NCBI GenBank assembly: GCA_003415625.1
Contig: PYIU01000010.1
Coordinates: 682,001 to 746,000, forward strand
Reading direction: 5' to 3'
From: Aquanectria penicillioides
Lineage: Eukaryota; Ascomycota; Sordariomycetes; Hypocreales; Nectriaceae
Length of the DNA: 64,000 nucleotides
Shown here: piece after piece, positions 36,109-48,838 of the stretch
Position numbering within the stretch: position 1 is the first letter of the stretch
Layout of the letters: the number at the start of each line of letters is the position of its first letter
Translations under genes and position numbers: made by a program
The notes under the pieces: generated by a model
Seen by the model: only the letters and a program-made list of their open reading frames with translations
Databases searched by the model: none
What the model was told of the DNA's origin: nothing

Positions 36109-37600
36109 CTCGGATTCAACCAATGGGCCGATTAATACAAGCTGGGCAAAGACAGAAGTAGATTGGTTATATCGACATTATATATATGAGGAGATCATTG
36201 AGGGGAAGATACATGCTTGTGTGCAACCAACTGGTTTCAGGCAACATGGCGCAAGGTTGCCTTCACTGCACATTGGGAGGACGAGGCTCCGGTATTCCCA
36301 CGTGGCGTTCAGTCATTGGCTTGACTGGTTGATGTTCCCCAGCTACTCAAATCCCTCATGCGATTCAATATAACTTGCCAATGCCATACTCTGAGGCTTT
36401 AGCTGTGTTGATTAACCTAACAGAGAACCAGGCTAACGTCATCCTAAGCCGACCGAATTCGACAGCCAAAAAAAGATGCAGCTACAGTCCGTGATGGGCA
36501 CACTTGACGAGAGGGTAAACTATCTCGAATGAGTGCAATAAATTGCAGATGCTATCAGATAGAATGCTATGTGGGAGATTGAAAAGAAAACGCAGAATAG
36601 CCCAGCAGTGATAACAGACCGCACAGACCATTGAAAAGAAACATATCAGTGTTGAGAATTGAAGGAGACAGGGAAAGAGAAATAATTAAATATATAGCCG
36701 AAAATATCAGAAAAAGTTGAATCAGTTACATGAAGAAAACAATAATGATAAGGCTGGATCAATTAATTGGAAGCACTCAAAATGGCCAAAACGAATGTGT
36801 TTGAGGAACGCTTGGCCGATAGCCGTGATGACCAAAATCACTACCAGCGCGTTTACCCTATACTATTTATCCCAATTCAATCCGCACTCAATCCGTACAA
36901 GAGGCTAACATACAAGAACCTGAAGATCAAATTGCTTGTAGTCTTCGTACCCATAAGCTATAATCCAGACAAGTTCAAATGAGTTACCAGTCCTTGAGTG
37001 AAGACAATGAAAACGAACAAGTCGATTATGAGACCGTGTTTCAGAGCGCCTTGCATTAAACCTAAAACGAAAAGCCCTTTTTTCTTTTTGAGGCGAATGC
37101 TCTCTAGGCTTGCCGAATCAACATACTCTGAACCCCCCTCACGTACTCTTGGCGTCAGCAGCCAGTAATCCCTACTTCCCAGATTTAGGTGAGGCCCTAT
37201 GGAAAGCCGCTTCACAATTCAACGCCCAGGTCCAATGTCTCCACTCTCCATCAGCAACTAAACCAAGGAAAACGGTGTAAGCAGGTGTTAGTGCTGATTG
37301 CTGATATCTTAAGCGGGGCAGCTGACCAATAGAGAATACCCATTGGTTGACTAGCTTCGCTTCCTCTGAGCGTTCGGGCCAGTGACGCTTTCTGCTACGT
37401 GACGGCTCAATTGCGACTTTAAATTTCTTTGCTGCTCGCAGCTTTCAAAGACGTCTCACTTCACCGCATGACAAACGACTAGTTGCGATGGCGTCTTTCG
37501 GGCAGACCAATGGGACCTTTGGGGTTACAGCAACCTCCCCTTTGCCCAGTTCCTGTCTACGGGTGATAATGGCCCTTCATCTCTTGTCCTCGGCGGGGCA
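36109..37600. other. Gap between orphan gene and P450, possibly holding the true P450 N-terminus
   Basis: 1.5 kb. Sequence 36400-37000 is A-rich with no convincing gene. From 37471 to 37600 the frame of the P450 continues upstream without an ATG and reads sensibly (WDLWGYSNLPFAQFL), while a well-placed ATG at 37488 is in another frame. Confidence 0.45.
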
Positions 37601-39196
37601 ATGCTTGCCTTGCCTCTACTGCTGGTAGCTCTCAAGAAGCTCCTCTACCCAACCTATGATCCCCGAGAACCTCCCGTGCTGAGGCCTGGCGTGCCCTTTC
37701 TTGGCCATGTCATCTCTATGGTCAGGGAGCGTGCCAGCTGGTATAAACGGCTCTAGTAAGCTTCCAAGTTTTGTTAGTGTCCCGTCTCAAATATTGACCG
37801 CCAGCTTCCAGTGATGAGTCCTCCCTGTCAATCTGCACCTTGCCCATGCTTCACGGCAAGATGTATCTTATTAACACGCCTGAGCTCATAACAGCGGCCA
37901 TGAGGAACTCCGATATTTCATTTGACCCCTTCTTGCTCGAATTCTCCGTGGGCCTGCTTGGATTGACCCCCAAGATTGTAAAGATTCTCGAGCACAAACC
38001 CAACATGGATAGCGTGATGCACATTATCCACACTTCATTGATGGGAGATCCCTTGTACAAGATGAACGTTGCGGCGCTTTTGAAGCTCGTGGAACCATTC
38101 AACAAGTTAACCGCAGAGTCGACAATTGCTGTCGAGAACGTGTACGATTGGGTCTGGCAGTCTATGGGTGTTGCCACGATGACAGCCCTATTTGGCGAGA
38201 AAAACCCCTTCACCTCGGAACATATACACTTAATAACGTAAGTATCCATGGTCAATGTTGGAAGCATGTTGTGAGTGGACTCTGATCAATCACAGGGACT
38301 TTGAACAAGGTGTTGCGCTGCTCTCACTTGGATACGCACCTAAACTGCTCGCTCCTGGCCCGCTCAGCGCTCGCGACAAATTGAACGAACTCCTGGAGCC
38401 TTATTACACGGCAGGCTACGAGAAACTTCCAGATGTCTCAGCAATCATTCAGAGGCGAGCGGAAGTACTTCGAAAAATGGGATTTGACAACCGCGATCTT
38501 GGCATCCAGGAGGTCACCGTCCCTTGGGTGGGAACCACCAACTCCATCCCGACTCTGTTCTGGCTTTTTGTACACCTATTTTCGAGACCAGATCTGGTGC
38601 ACAAGGTTCGTGCAGAGGTTGAAGCCATTGCGAGCATAACCAGCGATGACGGTGGCCGCGTGGCAACGCTTTCGGCCAAGGCCTTGGACAAAGAGTGCTC
38701 CCTTCTGTATGCGTGTTATCGCGAGGTTCTGCGCCTGTATATCCACAATGTGGGGAGCCGACGCGTCATGAAGGATACGAGTATCAAGGACGGAAATGGC
38801 CGCGAATATCTTCTGAAAAAGGGAATCAACGTTCAGTGGTCGTCGAGTCTGACCCACCTACTCAATTCCGTTTGGGGCGACGATGCAGCCTCGTTTGTGC
38901 CAGAACGCTTTCTCGACGTTGCACAGCAGGATGAGAAACGACGCCGTGGCGCAAATATCCCTTTTGGAGGTGGAAAGAATTTGTGCCCCGGTCGCAACTT
39001 CGCTCTTGCAGAGAATCTGGGGTTTATTGGCGTTCTGGCTGCAGGGTTCGAGGTCGAAGACGTGCGTGTTCCTGACTCTGACGATCCAGGAATGGGCACA
39101 GGATCCAGGAAACCTGTGTGGGGGTCTGTCGATCCCAGAGCCAAGATCCGGAGACGGGCTGGCTGGGAAGACGTGACGTGGAGCTTTGTCGAGTAA
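37601..39196 (+). CDS. Cytochrome P450, CYP7/8-like fungal monooxygenase
   Basis: Exons 37601-37755, 37812-38237 and 38296-39196 give 493 residues from the first in-frame ATG. The heme loop is FGGGKNLCPGR with Cys424. The K-helix ExxR is in REVLRLY; the N-terminal anchor is followed by the proline hinge DPREPPVLRPGVPFLGH. The I-helix reads VPWVGTTNSIPTLFW, lacking the classic AGxxT but typical of the CYP7B/CYP8-like fungal group. It needs a P450 reductase and probably sits in the ER membrane; the substrate is unknown, possibly a sterol-like or other hydrophobic molecule. The membrane segment is only about 12 residues long from this ATG but full length if the upstream open frame (SSLVLGGAM...) is included, so the real start is probably upstream. 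Confidence 0.9.
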
Positions 39197-39693
39197 GTAG
39201 ATATAGAGATTACGTAGTCTAGCAGAACAAACCGTTTGTGCTCAACGCTCGGCATCTCAGCCAATAGATATCACATCACATGTTGTCTCAACAAAGCATT
39301 CGAAAGATGCACTTGGATGACGAGCAAACCAAACTCGAGAGTGCGCAAGTAAATGGGTCAAAGTGGGGTGATGTGGCTGATATGGAGTTTCGTTATCTGG
39401 TCTAGAGTTTGGGCCGAATTCCATGCCTCTGCTTTCGACAAATGGTTGTTGGGTTGGAATGAACAGTGTCTCGCCAACAAGCTTTGTCTAGCCGTGGGAA
39501 ACAAAATGTGATCGGAATTGTTTAAGTTGGCACCACAGACCCCACAAGCGTATCCGGTGAGTGAGTGGCCGTCCACGGTAAATGCATTCCTGGACTTTTC
39601 CAACTGTTTAAAAAATGCCCCCCCAGCCTTCGCATCCGAGTTTGATTCTGTGTTATTTTTTTGCACAGCAAATTCCGTTCGAATAACGTCATT
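39197..39693. other. Intergenic, P450 3' flank and 7TM gene promoter
   Basis: 497 bp; no gene seen. Confidence 0.45.
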
Positions 39694-41022
39694 ATGACAT
39701 ATTCGTCTGGCCATTATGTTCTTCTGGTTCGTGGTTCATGAGCTTCCGAGTTTTGATACTAATCCCGCATTGTGCAGATTCCAGAATGGAGTCTTTTGGG
39801 CATTGCGGCCGGCCTCATCGCCGCCCGGCTACATCTGCGGCTGAGGATCCAGAAGCAAACGCTGGTGTCTGGAGATTACTTCATCATTGGCGCATGGGCA
39901 TGTGCTGTCATTTCATCGTCATGTGATATCAAGCTTTCAAGCTTAGGATCGACAGACCCTGGGGTTGCTACAAATCTTCAAGGCTATCATGGAACACCGG
40001 ATCAAATCGTGCTCATGCTCAAGGTACAATGTCTTGCACGCATGTATTGGAACCTCAAATTGATGATAAATTTAGATATTCTGGTTCGCCCATATTTCTT
40101 TCCTGACCACCTTTTGTCTGTGCAAAGCGACCTTGTTATCGGTGTATTTTCAATTATTCCCGGAAGCGATGCGAAAGCGAAGAATGTGTCTTTGGATTAC
40201 AGTCGCTTATGTTGTAGGCGCATACATGGCGAATCTTTTCTACTTTTTCTTATATTGTCTCCCGATTCCAAGATTTTGGTGAGTTATTGCTCCCGAGCTA
40301 TAGTCAACCTCTAAAACAGACCGACTGACGAGGTGCAGGTCTTTGGACAGACGCGAATCGTGCCCAAGCGATTCCATCACGGCCGTCTTCACCGTTGGAT
40401 GGGTGTTGCACGTTGTTGGGGACCTCCTCGGTACGTTCAAGTCAAGGATCAAGTTCCTCGTCTTTAGCACCATGCTTATACGCATCAGTCTTCGCCCTAC
40501 CATGGCTTGTAATTCCTGGCCTCAAAATGAGATGGAGGTTAAAGGTGGCAACATCTGCCATGTTCATGCTTGGGGCGGTGAACATTATTTTTTCGATTGC
40601 CCGCTTCGGTGCGATCCACGTGTCCAAGACAGGCAATGCATATCCAATGCACCTCTTTCGTAAGTATTGATAGCCTAAGCAAGAGGATATTCACTCAAAT
40701 ATGATGGGCAGAACTATGGTGTGCCCTCGATGGTAACATCGGTGTTATTCTTGCCTGTTTGCCATCGCTTGGACCGTACATTCGCCATAAGGTGGAGGCC
40801 AGCTACATCAAATACCCCAAATCGAGTTCAAAGTCGAACAGAGAAATGAGTTCACACATGGCGTCTGCCTCTCAAAGACGGGGCACCGAGGAAATATTGT
40901 TGACTAGTTCAAAACAGCCATGGTCCAGGTTGGATGAAGAATCCCAATTGGGTGACGATGAGATCCACCGCGCCAGCGAGAGTGAATTGCTCCAACGGGA
41001 AATACAGGCAATTCATCATTAA
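39694..41022 (+). CDS. Fungal rhodopsin-like 7TM integral membrane protein (PF20684 type), 351 aa
   Basis: Six exons: 39694-39726, 39778-40023, 40076-40278, 40339-40430, 40489-40659, 40712-41022; all GT-AG and in phase. Seven hydrophobic segments are seen. Family marks: the TM1-TM2 region ending LVSGDYFIIGAWACAVISS, CKATLLSVYFQLFPEA (counterpart of KxSLLxxYxxLF), LFYFFLYCLP, RRESCPSDSI, the VGDLLVFALPWLVIPGLKMRWRLKVAT loop-helix (canonical D-L-L..LP...L), and the SIARF end of TM6. A hydrophilic Ser/Glu-rich tail follows TM7. These proteins are often annotated 'rhodopsin domain' or PTH11-like without CFEM; they are plasma-membrane receptors or sensors of unknown ligand. No retinal Lys assignment is implied. 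The first exon is exactly 11 codons, as in the two paralogues at 48.8-53 kb. It lies tail to tail with the small secreted protein gene. Confidence 0.85.
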
Positions 41023-41243
41023 GGAGCCGTATGGTTTGGTTGCACGGGTCATTTTGCTTCAATAATAAGATTGTGACCAAAGCGGGTCACGAAGCATTGC
41101 ATTGAGAGATGTCTCGAGTCCGGGGTAATCTAACAACTCCGAGCTTGGTGATTTATACACGAATAAGAATGGAAAAATCCAGAAAATTACAGAGGCTATG
41201 TTGTGAACTGCGTGCTTATTATGTACCTTTCCCCAGGTAAGTT

Positions 41244-41595
41244 TCAGTCGCAGTAATCATTCTGCCCCGAGCCACCGTCGTGGCATTTGTCAGGGCAGAC
41301 AGTGTGAAACCTGATCCAGCCGTCGCTACCACAGCCATAAATCGAGTTTGAAATTGTGCCCCAAGTAACTTCGAGGCTAACTCGGTGAAGTTCTTGGACC
41401 ATCTCCTTGCCATAGTCTCCTGTAACAATTCCAATCAGTCTCGGATATCCCGGCGAAGACTCAGAAGATAATTATCGCACCTTTCTCGAGAAGGTTGTGA
41501 CCGCAGTATATAAGGCCCTCGGTGCAGGCCTTGGCAGCAACCATGGAAGGGAGCGCACAGGTCACCGCGACAGCGAAGATGTTCAGGTTGACCAT
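41244..41595 (-). CDS. Small secreted cysteine-rich protein, 96 aa
   Basis: Exons 41595-41481 and 41419-41244, with a 61-bp intron (gtgcga...ttacag). A signal peptide (about residues 1-21, ending MVAA) leaves a mature ~75-residue protein with six cysteines (24, 31, 68, 80, 84, 95), enough for three disulfides. The pattern CTEGLIYCGHNLLEKG ... YGC ... VCPDKC ... GGSGQNDYC matches a family of small secreted proteins I recall from Fusarium-like fungi. Function is not established; such proteins include candidate effectors and surface proteins, but nothing in the sequence shows a toxin or a host target. Neighbour: the 7TM gene ends 221 bp away. Confidence 0.8.
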
Positions 41596-44412
41596 TTTGT
41601 TGTGTGGTAGTTGAGAGTTGGTCGAGCGGATAAATGGCGACACCACCAGAACCCTATCGATTGATGGACTGTGCCTCTTTAGTGCTTATGAGGAATCCGT
41701 TTCTTTTTCAAATGGGCGCTTGAAGCATTATATGTCCAACTTGTCTTGGCTCTCTGATTGACATTCATCGAGGTCGCCGATATCCACTTCCAAGACGCCG
41801 TCCATCTCTGAAGCCCGAGTGACAAGGCCAATGAGAGTGCGCCGGCTCCTCAACGCACAGCCTTCGCTTCACTGACATTGGGCTAAGCGAACGGATTCAC
41901 CGAAAGATTGGAAAGAACCATAGCCTTGCCGAGGTTCTCGTGAAATAGACATTGCTCTTAATTTAAGCTTATGTCCTAAGAGATGCCAAGGGTTCCCTTG
42001 TTCGCATGAGGAGAGTGGTCAACGAGCCCTCCGTCAGCATCCCCTAAGCCATCACAATGCACAGATTATGAGTGAGTAGACCTTATCAATGACACCGACC
42101 TAGGTAATCGGCTTTATTGCCCTGTCATCCGTAGTTGACTGAATCTAGGGGGGATTATTCATCTCTCCAGCCTGAGGATTTTGAAACGGCTCTTTTGCCA
42201 TCACAACTCGACGGTTGGAGTACAATGTGCCTGATGCAGAAGATACAAAATCATATTTGTTTTGTTGGGAGAACTAATACACCAAAACATCCATACAATC
42301 ATGGGGCACATCATTCACATGCGGTTTATTTCTACCGATTCTTCCCAGTGACTGCCAAGGTGACAGGTGACGAAAACGGTGGCCAGTAAGCGGGGATCTC
42401 CGCTCGCCAACTTGCCAAGGACGAGAGTACAACTGCATCACTCATCGCCCTGAAGGCCAGAAGCCCCATAAGCTGACAGCGACTTTTCCCCACTCCAAGT
42501 CACTGCGTTGACTGGCAACGTTGATGATGGAATTCGTACATGAACGGCGTCTGGGCCACATTTGAAGGAGACTAGCGGAGCGGTAGCACAAAACAATATG
42601 TCTTCTTGAAGCAATAGCAGCTTGCCTGCACCGAAAGGTGCTACCGCTGAAGAGAATCGCACTCGGACAAATGAGGCATAGCCTCGGGATCACCCGTGGT
42701 GGGGATTGGATTTTGCCACCGGGCTTGATGTCTCGGAAGGACGAACAAGCAGCCTCACGCCTTTGCGAATGGGACGCCTGCATTCGTTTCGGGAGTCTGC
42801 GTCCTCCTTGCAGCAACTCATATCTTGGGCATAGGTTTTGTCAGGTCAGGGGCGGCACGGCACGACGTCAGACGATTCTGTGGCCCCTTGCAGGCGAGAC
42901 CAACATCTACGAACATCTACCAACATCGCTTTTCGACTGGAATCCTCTCGATTACCTATGCCAATAGACAACACGGAAGTTGTCGAAAACACTCACCTAA
43001 TTATAACCGACCCCGATGAACTACAGTGGAGAATCTCCGTAATCTTGTGCTGTTACCCCTCCTTCGAGCGGGCGACTTGGTTCAGGGTCGAGTTGCGATC
43101 CTCCGCTAGTTCAAAGACCCGGAACCCCCTTTGTTCAACATGGAACGTGTTCCAGCGTAATGGGACCACGAAAGGCTCAACACTGGGAGCCAAGGATGCC
43201 AAGGATGCCAAGGAGTGGAGGCCTTCGCGCTGTGAGGATGTTGAAAAATGACTCAAAGGTTTCGGTCAATTGGCTTCAGGTTCATCACACAAATATCAAA
43301 AGTCTAATTGTGGCCGTAGATTGCTTCATTGAGAAATTCATTGTCAGATGGAATAGACCCAGGCGCCTATTCCAGTGCTGACGAGGGTTGCGGCACGTTC
43401 CAGACCGGTACCAACCTTCGCCTGCCAGCCAGCCCATCGTTACTATGTACCATATACACGAGAACAAGTTAAAATTGGCAGGTTCGTTTATCCGATGCAG
43501 GTCAACATAACATCGACCAATGTCCTTGGGTAAATTCCCCTGAACCCTCTCCCCCATCCTCCGTGTCATCATTATGTTCTTTCAAAGTACCAATCCAAAC
43601 GACAGTTCACATAGGTCATCGGCATAATACGACTCGGAACTTTTCGTAGTAATTCCGTGAGCAATGCGAGTACCAGTGACACCACAGCATGTTTTAGATA
43701 GTATAATTATTTATCGACATCTAGTCTCTCGATGTACCTATCAGTACTATGCCTCTTGATCTGAGGGTCCAGTCCCTTTAGCGAATAGTTACTTGCCAAG
43801 ATTACGACACTCCTCTAAAAACAACAAGTCCCTACTCCATCTTTCTCACTATGTACATGCGTTACCGGCCAGCTTCGCACGAATAAATGCCGCCTCTGAT
43901 GCAGACATCAACCGAGCCCGCCATGCTCCGCCTCGCTATGCCCGCCTCTACTTACATGTCCACACCGCCACCGACGAATTGGGTCCCTTCCTACACGACG
44001 CATTCTCCACTATTCAATATTACGGCTTGCCGTGCTCTTCGCAATGTAAGCACAGTGTGTCAGAGGTTGTTGGTGTCAAACTTGCTTTGTGTCGACTCGG
44101 TCTCACAAAGTACAATCCTTTGGCGCTCAACAGTCCTAGCGTTCCCTGCAGATTTTCGGATGCGAGACTTGTAAACAAGCTTAGAGGCTGTCATTTGCGG
44201 GGCTTATAGCAGCCTTAACCGCTGAGGAGAAGATTGGCAATGCGGTGAGAGCTTGGCACGGGCTTGGCTGCCGTGAAGGTGCAGATTCTAGGCGACGGTA
44301 AGACCCAAATGATTAGAGTATAAATCTTGGTCGTGGTCATGGACTTCAGGATCAAACCACAAAGATCTCCAAATTACTCCTCGCCAAAAAGAAAATCCTT
44401 ATTCAGACCAAA
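41596..44412. other. Gene-poor gap, 2.8 kb
   Basis: Promoters of the secreted-protein gene (left) and CVNH gene (right). Overlapping frames near 42438-42967 and 43793-44209 lack splice or family support; a 74-codon ATG frame at 42662-42438 (-) cannot be excluded as a small gene. A 27-bp array of the 9-mer gccaaggat lies at 43189-43215. Confidence 0.4.
44319..44325 (+). promoter_or_regulatory. TATA box of the CVNH gene
   Basis: tataaat, 88 bp upstream of the CVNH start codon at 44413, a typical spacing for a regulated fungal gene. Confidence 0.45.
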
Positions 44413-44837
44413 ATGTCTTTCCATTTGAGTGCCCAGGACATTTCCCTCGAGGATGGCCATATCCTCCGCGCCCGGCTTGCCAACACCGATGGCGACTACG
44501 TTGACGCCCAGCTTGATCTGGACTACTACATTGGAAACGACAATGGTTCTTTCCAGTGGGGTGGAGAGAGTATGCTTACCCATGTCTATTGATGTCCCAT
44601 ATGTTAATAGCCCTAGACTTCTCCCACTCCTCCGAGGACATCTCCTTTGACCTGGAGGGTGATGACTCGGTCCCCGTGTTGCGCGCCACTCTGGGCGGCG
44701 GTGATGGTGAGAGTTACTCCCGTGACCTCAACCTCTCCGAGCGGATTGGAAACGACAATGGTGTTCTGATTTTCCGTAAGTCTTCTGCCATTCCTTTTCA
44801 AGAATACATACTTACAATAGGTGCATCAGAGGCTTAA
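44413..44837 (+). CDS. Cyanovirin-N homology (CVNH) lectin, 110 aa
   Basis: Exons 44413-44569, 44617-44775 and 44821-44837 with introns of 47 and 45 bp. The acceptor at 44616 was preferred over 44610 because it gives GGENFSHS, the family motif (GGxNFS). Two CVNH half-repeats are visible, each with IGNDNG (LDLDYYIGNDNG and NLSERIGNDNG). The protein has no signal peptide and no cysteine, whereas cyanovirin and many fungal homologues have Cys before IGNDNG; here that position is Tyr or Arg, so no disulfides form. Fungal CVNH proteins bind mannose-type glycans and are cytosolic or released non-classically. The biological role in the fungus is not known. Confidence 0.88.
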
Positions 44838-46812
44838 GCGGAGATCACAAACAACTCGTCAGACAATATCCATGCCGTACCTGCGGGGTATGAGCGATTA
44901 TTTTGTCGTCTTCATGATCTGAATAAACTTAAATAGGATTATCAATGGAAAGAAGCGTTTGAATTGCATCCAGTATATTTCTACCGCCTCTTACTTCCAT
45001 TTCACTGTTTCACAGATTGCTCCTCTAAGCCTTACTTAGCATGGTGATGTGATGTCCTCTTCTACCTATCGTGGAAAACTCGGCAATACGAGAATCCACT
45101 TTATGGTACATCTATCCTGCCCTAGGATCCAAGATCATACCTACCCAAGCTACGATTTGCACTGGCAAGGATCAAGGATCCGCCATCACCATGATTGGGT
45201 TTTTGCTTGTGCCAAGACTAAAGCATGATCCAACGGAACCTGGTCATAGCGCAACCATGTGTCGAGGTTCGGATATCCTTTGAGGAAAGCAGACCAAGTT
45301 GCAACAGAGTTATTGAGTGTTCTTCATTGTGAAGATGATGCTATTTCTATCTCCAAATCTACTAGCCTCTCCTTGTTTGCGATATGCTCCCCCTTCTCCC
45401 CCAATCTGCTGCCCCCAGGTCATTTGTTTCAGAGCCTTCCCCACAATCTTCGCATTCCCTGTCCTAACCCCCGACAATAAAAAATTCCCCATCACGATAT
45501 ATAGGCTTGGTCTCTAGGAAAATCTTGGTTGTTGGCTGAATCCTACCCTATCTATTTGCCTTTTGATCATAATTGCGAGACCAAGCATTCGTCATTCTCG
45601 ACAAGCACAGGAAGGAAATTTCGTGCCAAGTGCCGAATAGCCGCTTACTGACCCACACAAGCTCCATGACAAGGAGGCTTGTCAGACCGGTGGGTAGCAT
45701 TCCTTAAATAGTGGCAATTTCATTGGGCAGTCGGCGGGGGATAACTGCCGACACCCGATGGCTTGAATGGAAGACGAAAAATGGCCAACGAAAACATGTC
45801 CGTGGGCCAGGTTTCTCAACGGCGAGCTGGCCAGTCGTGCACAGAGATTCATCAGCTTTATCACACCCAACCGTTCGGACTTTACAGTATTGTTCATGCA
45901 AATCAAGACCGTGGAACGCAATTTCAACGCAAGAGCATGGGGCAAAAACATTCTCGGCCTTTGGATGTTGACTTGCCCAACTTTCTTGGTCTGAAGACAA
46001 AGATATCCCGAATCAGTGACGAAATATCCAGCAACAGTATCTGCATCGAGTGTATATCCCAAGAAACCAATGATTATTCATGCAATAGCGAACCTAGGTT
46101 GCATAGCTCCCTATTCTTCCATATCCGGGTGCTGGTTGTAGCTTCTAGATCGTATCGGGTTAGCAATTCGAGCTGAACCGATAAACTGGGGCTATGCAGG
46201 GGGCCCACGTCCACTCTAAGCAGATTTGAGACATTCAAATACTTCTGGAAAATAAGCTCCAACAGATTTCACCATCGAAAATGGCGTAAATGTGCGATAG
46301 CGAGCCATGACGCAGTAGGTGTGGGTAAGATTTGAGCGCTGCGCCCCAGATTGCCGGTTAAACCGTATGATCGAGAGCTTTGCCTTCAGGGCGCCTTGTG
46401 CAGGTCAGGGTTTGGCGATTGTGAATGGCTAGAATTCCTCGTGAAGCTTGCATTAATACCAAATTTGGTGGTACCTGACGTTTGAAAGAGTTACCGACTG
46501 ACCGATGCCGATTGACCGATACCGACATTCCTTGTCAATTCAGAGAGACACTAAGATGACAGGGGCCTCGGGGAGTATAGGTATTGAAGGTATAAGTATC
46601 TACGCACGCTGCCGTGATACTTCAACGCATCTCCTCTATCAGCAATCAATCATCACTCTGGAGCATTTCGCTCTCCTCTTCTCTTCTTTTTTGAGCCTGA
46701 TTTGCAGTGCCAGCTCTGACCTCGCATCCTCTTGGAGTTACTCGCACATCACCGCCAACCTTGAACTCACTCACACAACAACAACAACAAATATAGTACC
46801 CATCAATTCGCC
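44838..46812. other. Gene-poor gap, 2.0 kb
   Basis: Several overlapping frames on both strands at 45680-46180 mirror each other and none shows codon structure, introns or a family match. The right end is the pyrimidine-rich upstream region of the small gene at 46813. Confidence 0.4.
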
Positions 46813-47010
46813 ATGTGCCTCCTTGGTCTTTTGGGCGCAAAGGCTATGAAGTCGAGAAACCACGACGAACCTGGTCCCCGACCCGCAATGCAAGCACCTG
46901 CGGCCCCTTCTGGCAGTGTCCCGGCCGGCAGCCCGTACGGAGCGCCCGGCAACAACGCTGCGTATGGGGCACCCCAGCAACAAGGCCAATACTACGGTGG
47001 AGGCCATTGA
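46813..47010 (+). CDS. Small Pro/Gly/Ala-rich protein, 65 aa
   Basis: A single exon starting MCLLGLLGAKAMKSRNHDEP. The start sits in good fungal context (attcgccATG) after a pyrimidine-rich leader and a CAA-rich 5' stretch, as in highly expressed genes. The N-terminal Cys2 beside hydrophobic residues could be acylated. The rest is low complexity with repeats of YGAP and a YYGGGH end. No known domain. It is short and unsupported by homology, so it may be non-coding, but the leader and composition favour a gene. Confidence 0.5.
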   Translation: MCLLGLLGAKAMKSRNHDEPGPRPAMQAPAAPSGSVPAGSPYGAPGNNAAYGAPQQQGQYYGGGH

Positions 47011-48838
47011 TTTGATTCAATAGAAACGAGCATAGATGAAACCAAGGGTACGCTAGAGAATAAAGTCGCAACGAGACCGATAACATGACTGGCGTCAACG
47101 CACATCACTAGAAGAGGTTCATGTTCATGTTGCATTCGCATGTCTGTTTTGACGTCTTTGGGGTTCGGATTTTTTATGTTTATTATTTTAAACCAATGAA
47201 ACATATTCGAATTTGCCCAACACAAAATTGTTATTTAATGAATTTTTTTTTTCAAAAGCGTGGCTATAAACATGGATAAACCTGTAGCTGATCTCTTACT
47301 GGGGGCAATCGCTAATCGGCGGAACCGCCGCCTGTAGCCTTGTCTTTTGGTGGACGTATAGCAGGGGCAGCGGTATCAACGGGTTCAACCAACAGGTCCC
47401 CAGACAAAGCATACTACCATACGCAAAAAAAAAAAAAAATACATGCACATAGATTGAAACATAATCATGCCAAATTTAAGAAGATTCTTTTCTTAGATGT
47501 ATAACAAAGCTCGAATTAGAACACCTAAGGTCAAGTATAACATAGTAACTTTCACGGTCACATAATAGAAGTTCACTGTCAGGCTTGCAGTCCACATTTG
47601 GATAACTTACTTCCATTACCTCCGATCCCCCTGTATGAAAGCAATAACCTCCACGAAATAATCTCCGCTTCAACAATCCAAGGTCCGATGCAATGTGGCT
47701 TGGGTTTGGATTGTGCTCGGGAGGTTTACACGACACATTTCCTAGGCTCGTCCTTTTCTAGCTTTGCCCACTCAGCTCCAGTTGGAACAAGGAGACCTTT
47801 CTTGGCAATAACAATGCGACAAGCCAGGTTATGGAGAATAGATGGACTTGCGCATTGGGATTTCCAATAGTGGAGAAGACGGGAGTGTGCGTGGGGTAGG
47901 GTTTACTGTACATCATTATCTGAAAGAATAGTCAGTCAGCTAACAAGACTGGCATCTATAGGATACATCACACAAGACTCTCTTTCAATTTTGCATTTGA
48001 GCATTGTAGTAGAAATATTTACTCATATCCCGATTGATTTCCCTTTATTGCAATTTCAGAGCCTACTGATCAAGGACTTTGTGCTATTTTATCATCTAAC
48101 CTAACACCGGACCTCACCACGATAATGGCCATAGATATCAGGACGCAAGCGCCAAGTCCCCACGTCCTCTAATCGAACGCAGGCTGGTCGTCAAAAGTAC
48201 AAAATCAAGCTCTCCAAGATTCCCATTGCCTGTCTGTAAGCGGTGGCTTGAAGGACTTGAAAGCGTGAATCTTGATCCGATGTATAACTCGGAGTTCGCG
48301 TTTGCGGTAGTATAATTCGTTGGGGGGCGGAGCACAGCATCACGCAAAGACTAAAGAGAGGTTGGCACTTGGGGGATGCAAACCTCGTTTCTGAGAATGA
48401 AGTGTCCGCAACACAAGACTTCGAACGGCAATTGAGGTGCATCAGGGTTTCTATTAAATGCTTAATAAGTGGAAAAATTGGAATGCCAAGGCCTTGGCCC
48501 ATCATGTACCCGAAAACCGAAATTGAAAACGAAGACGAAAGAATGCATACTTGTTGTCTGAATGGTGTTGACATCGATAGCCCTATATACCTTGCCCGAG
48601 GACATGACAGTCTGAATTTGTGTACCGCACGATACGGTAAACCCTTCGCGAGCTACCTTATAACCTCTCTGCAAATCACTGACCAGAACGACCTAGCACA
48701 ATCCTCGTCGCAAAGATTCAATTTGTAAATAAAGAGATACACCTCATTTGCTTTTAACCAGATGTTAGGGTGGTGGGTCAGCTATTTGGAATAGGAGTCG
48801 GCATATGTACTACCTGTCCAGAGGTAATAACGCTTTGC
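47011..48838. other. Gene-poor gap, 1.8 kb
   Basis: Holds a run of 15 A (47425-47439) and short frames without ATG or splice support. No gene seen. Confidence 0.45.

Noticed and set aside
42438..42967. Several overlapping frames on both strands
   Set aside because: They mirror one another without intron, domain or codon-structure support; a 74-codon ATG frame remains possible but unsupported.
45682..46180. Overlapping 126- and 137-codon frames on opposite strands
   Set aside because: Neither resembles a family or shows splice sites; likely chance.
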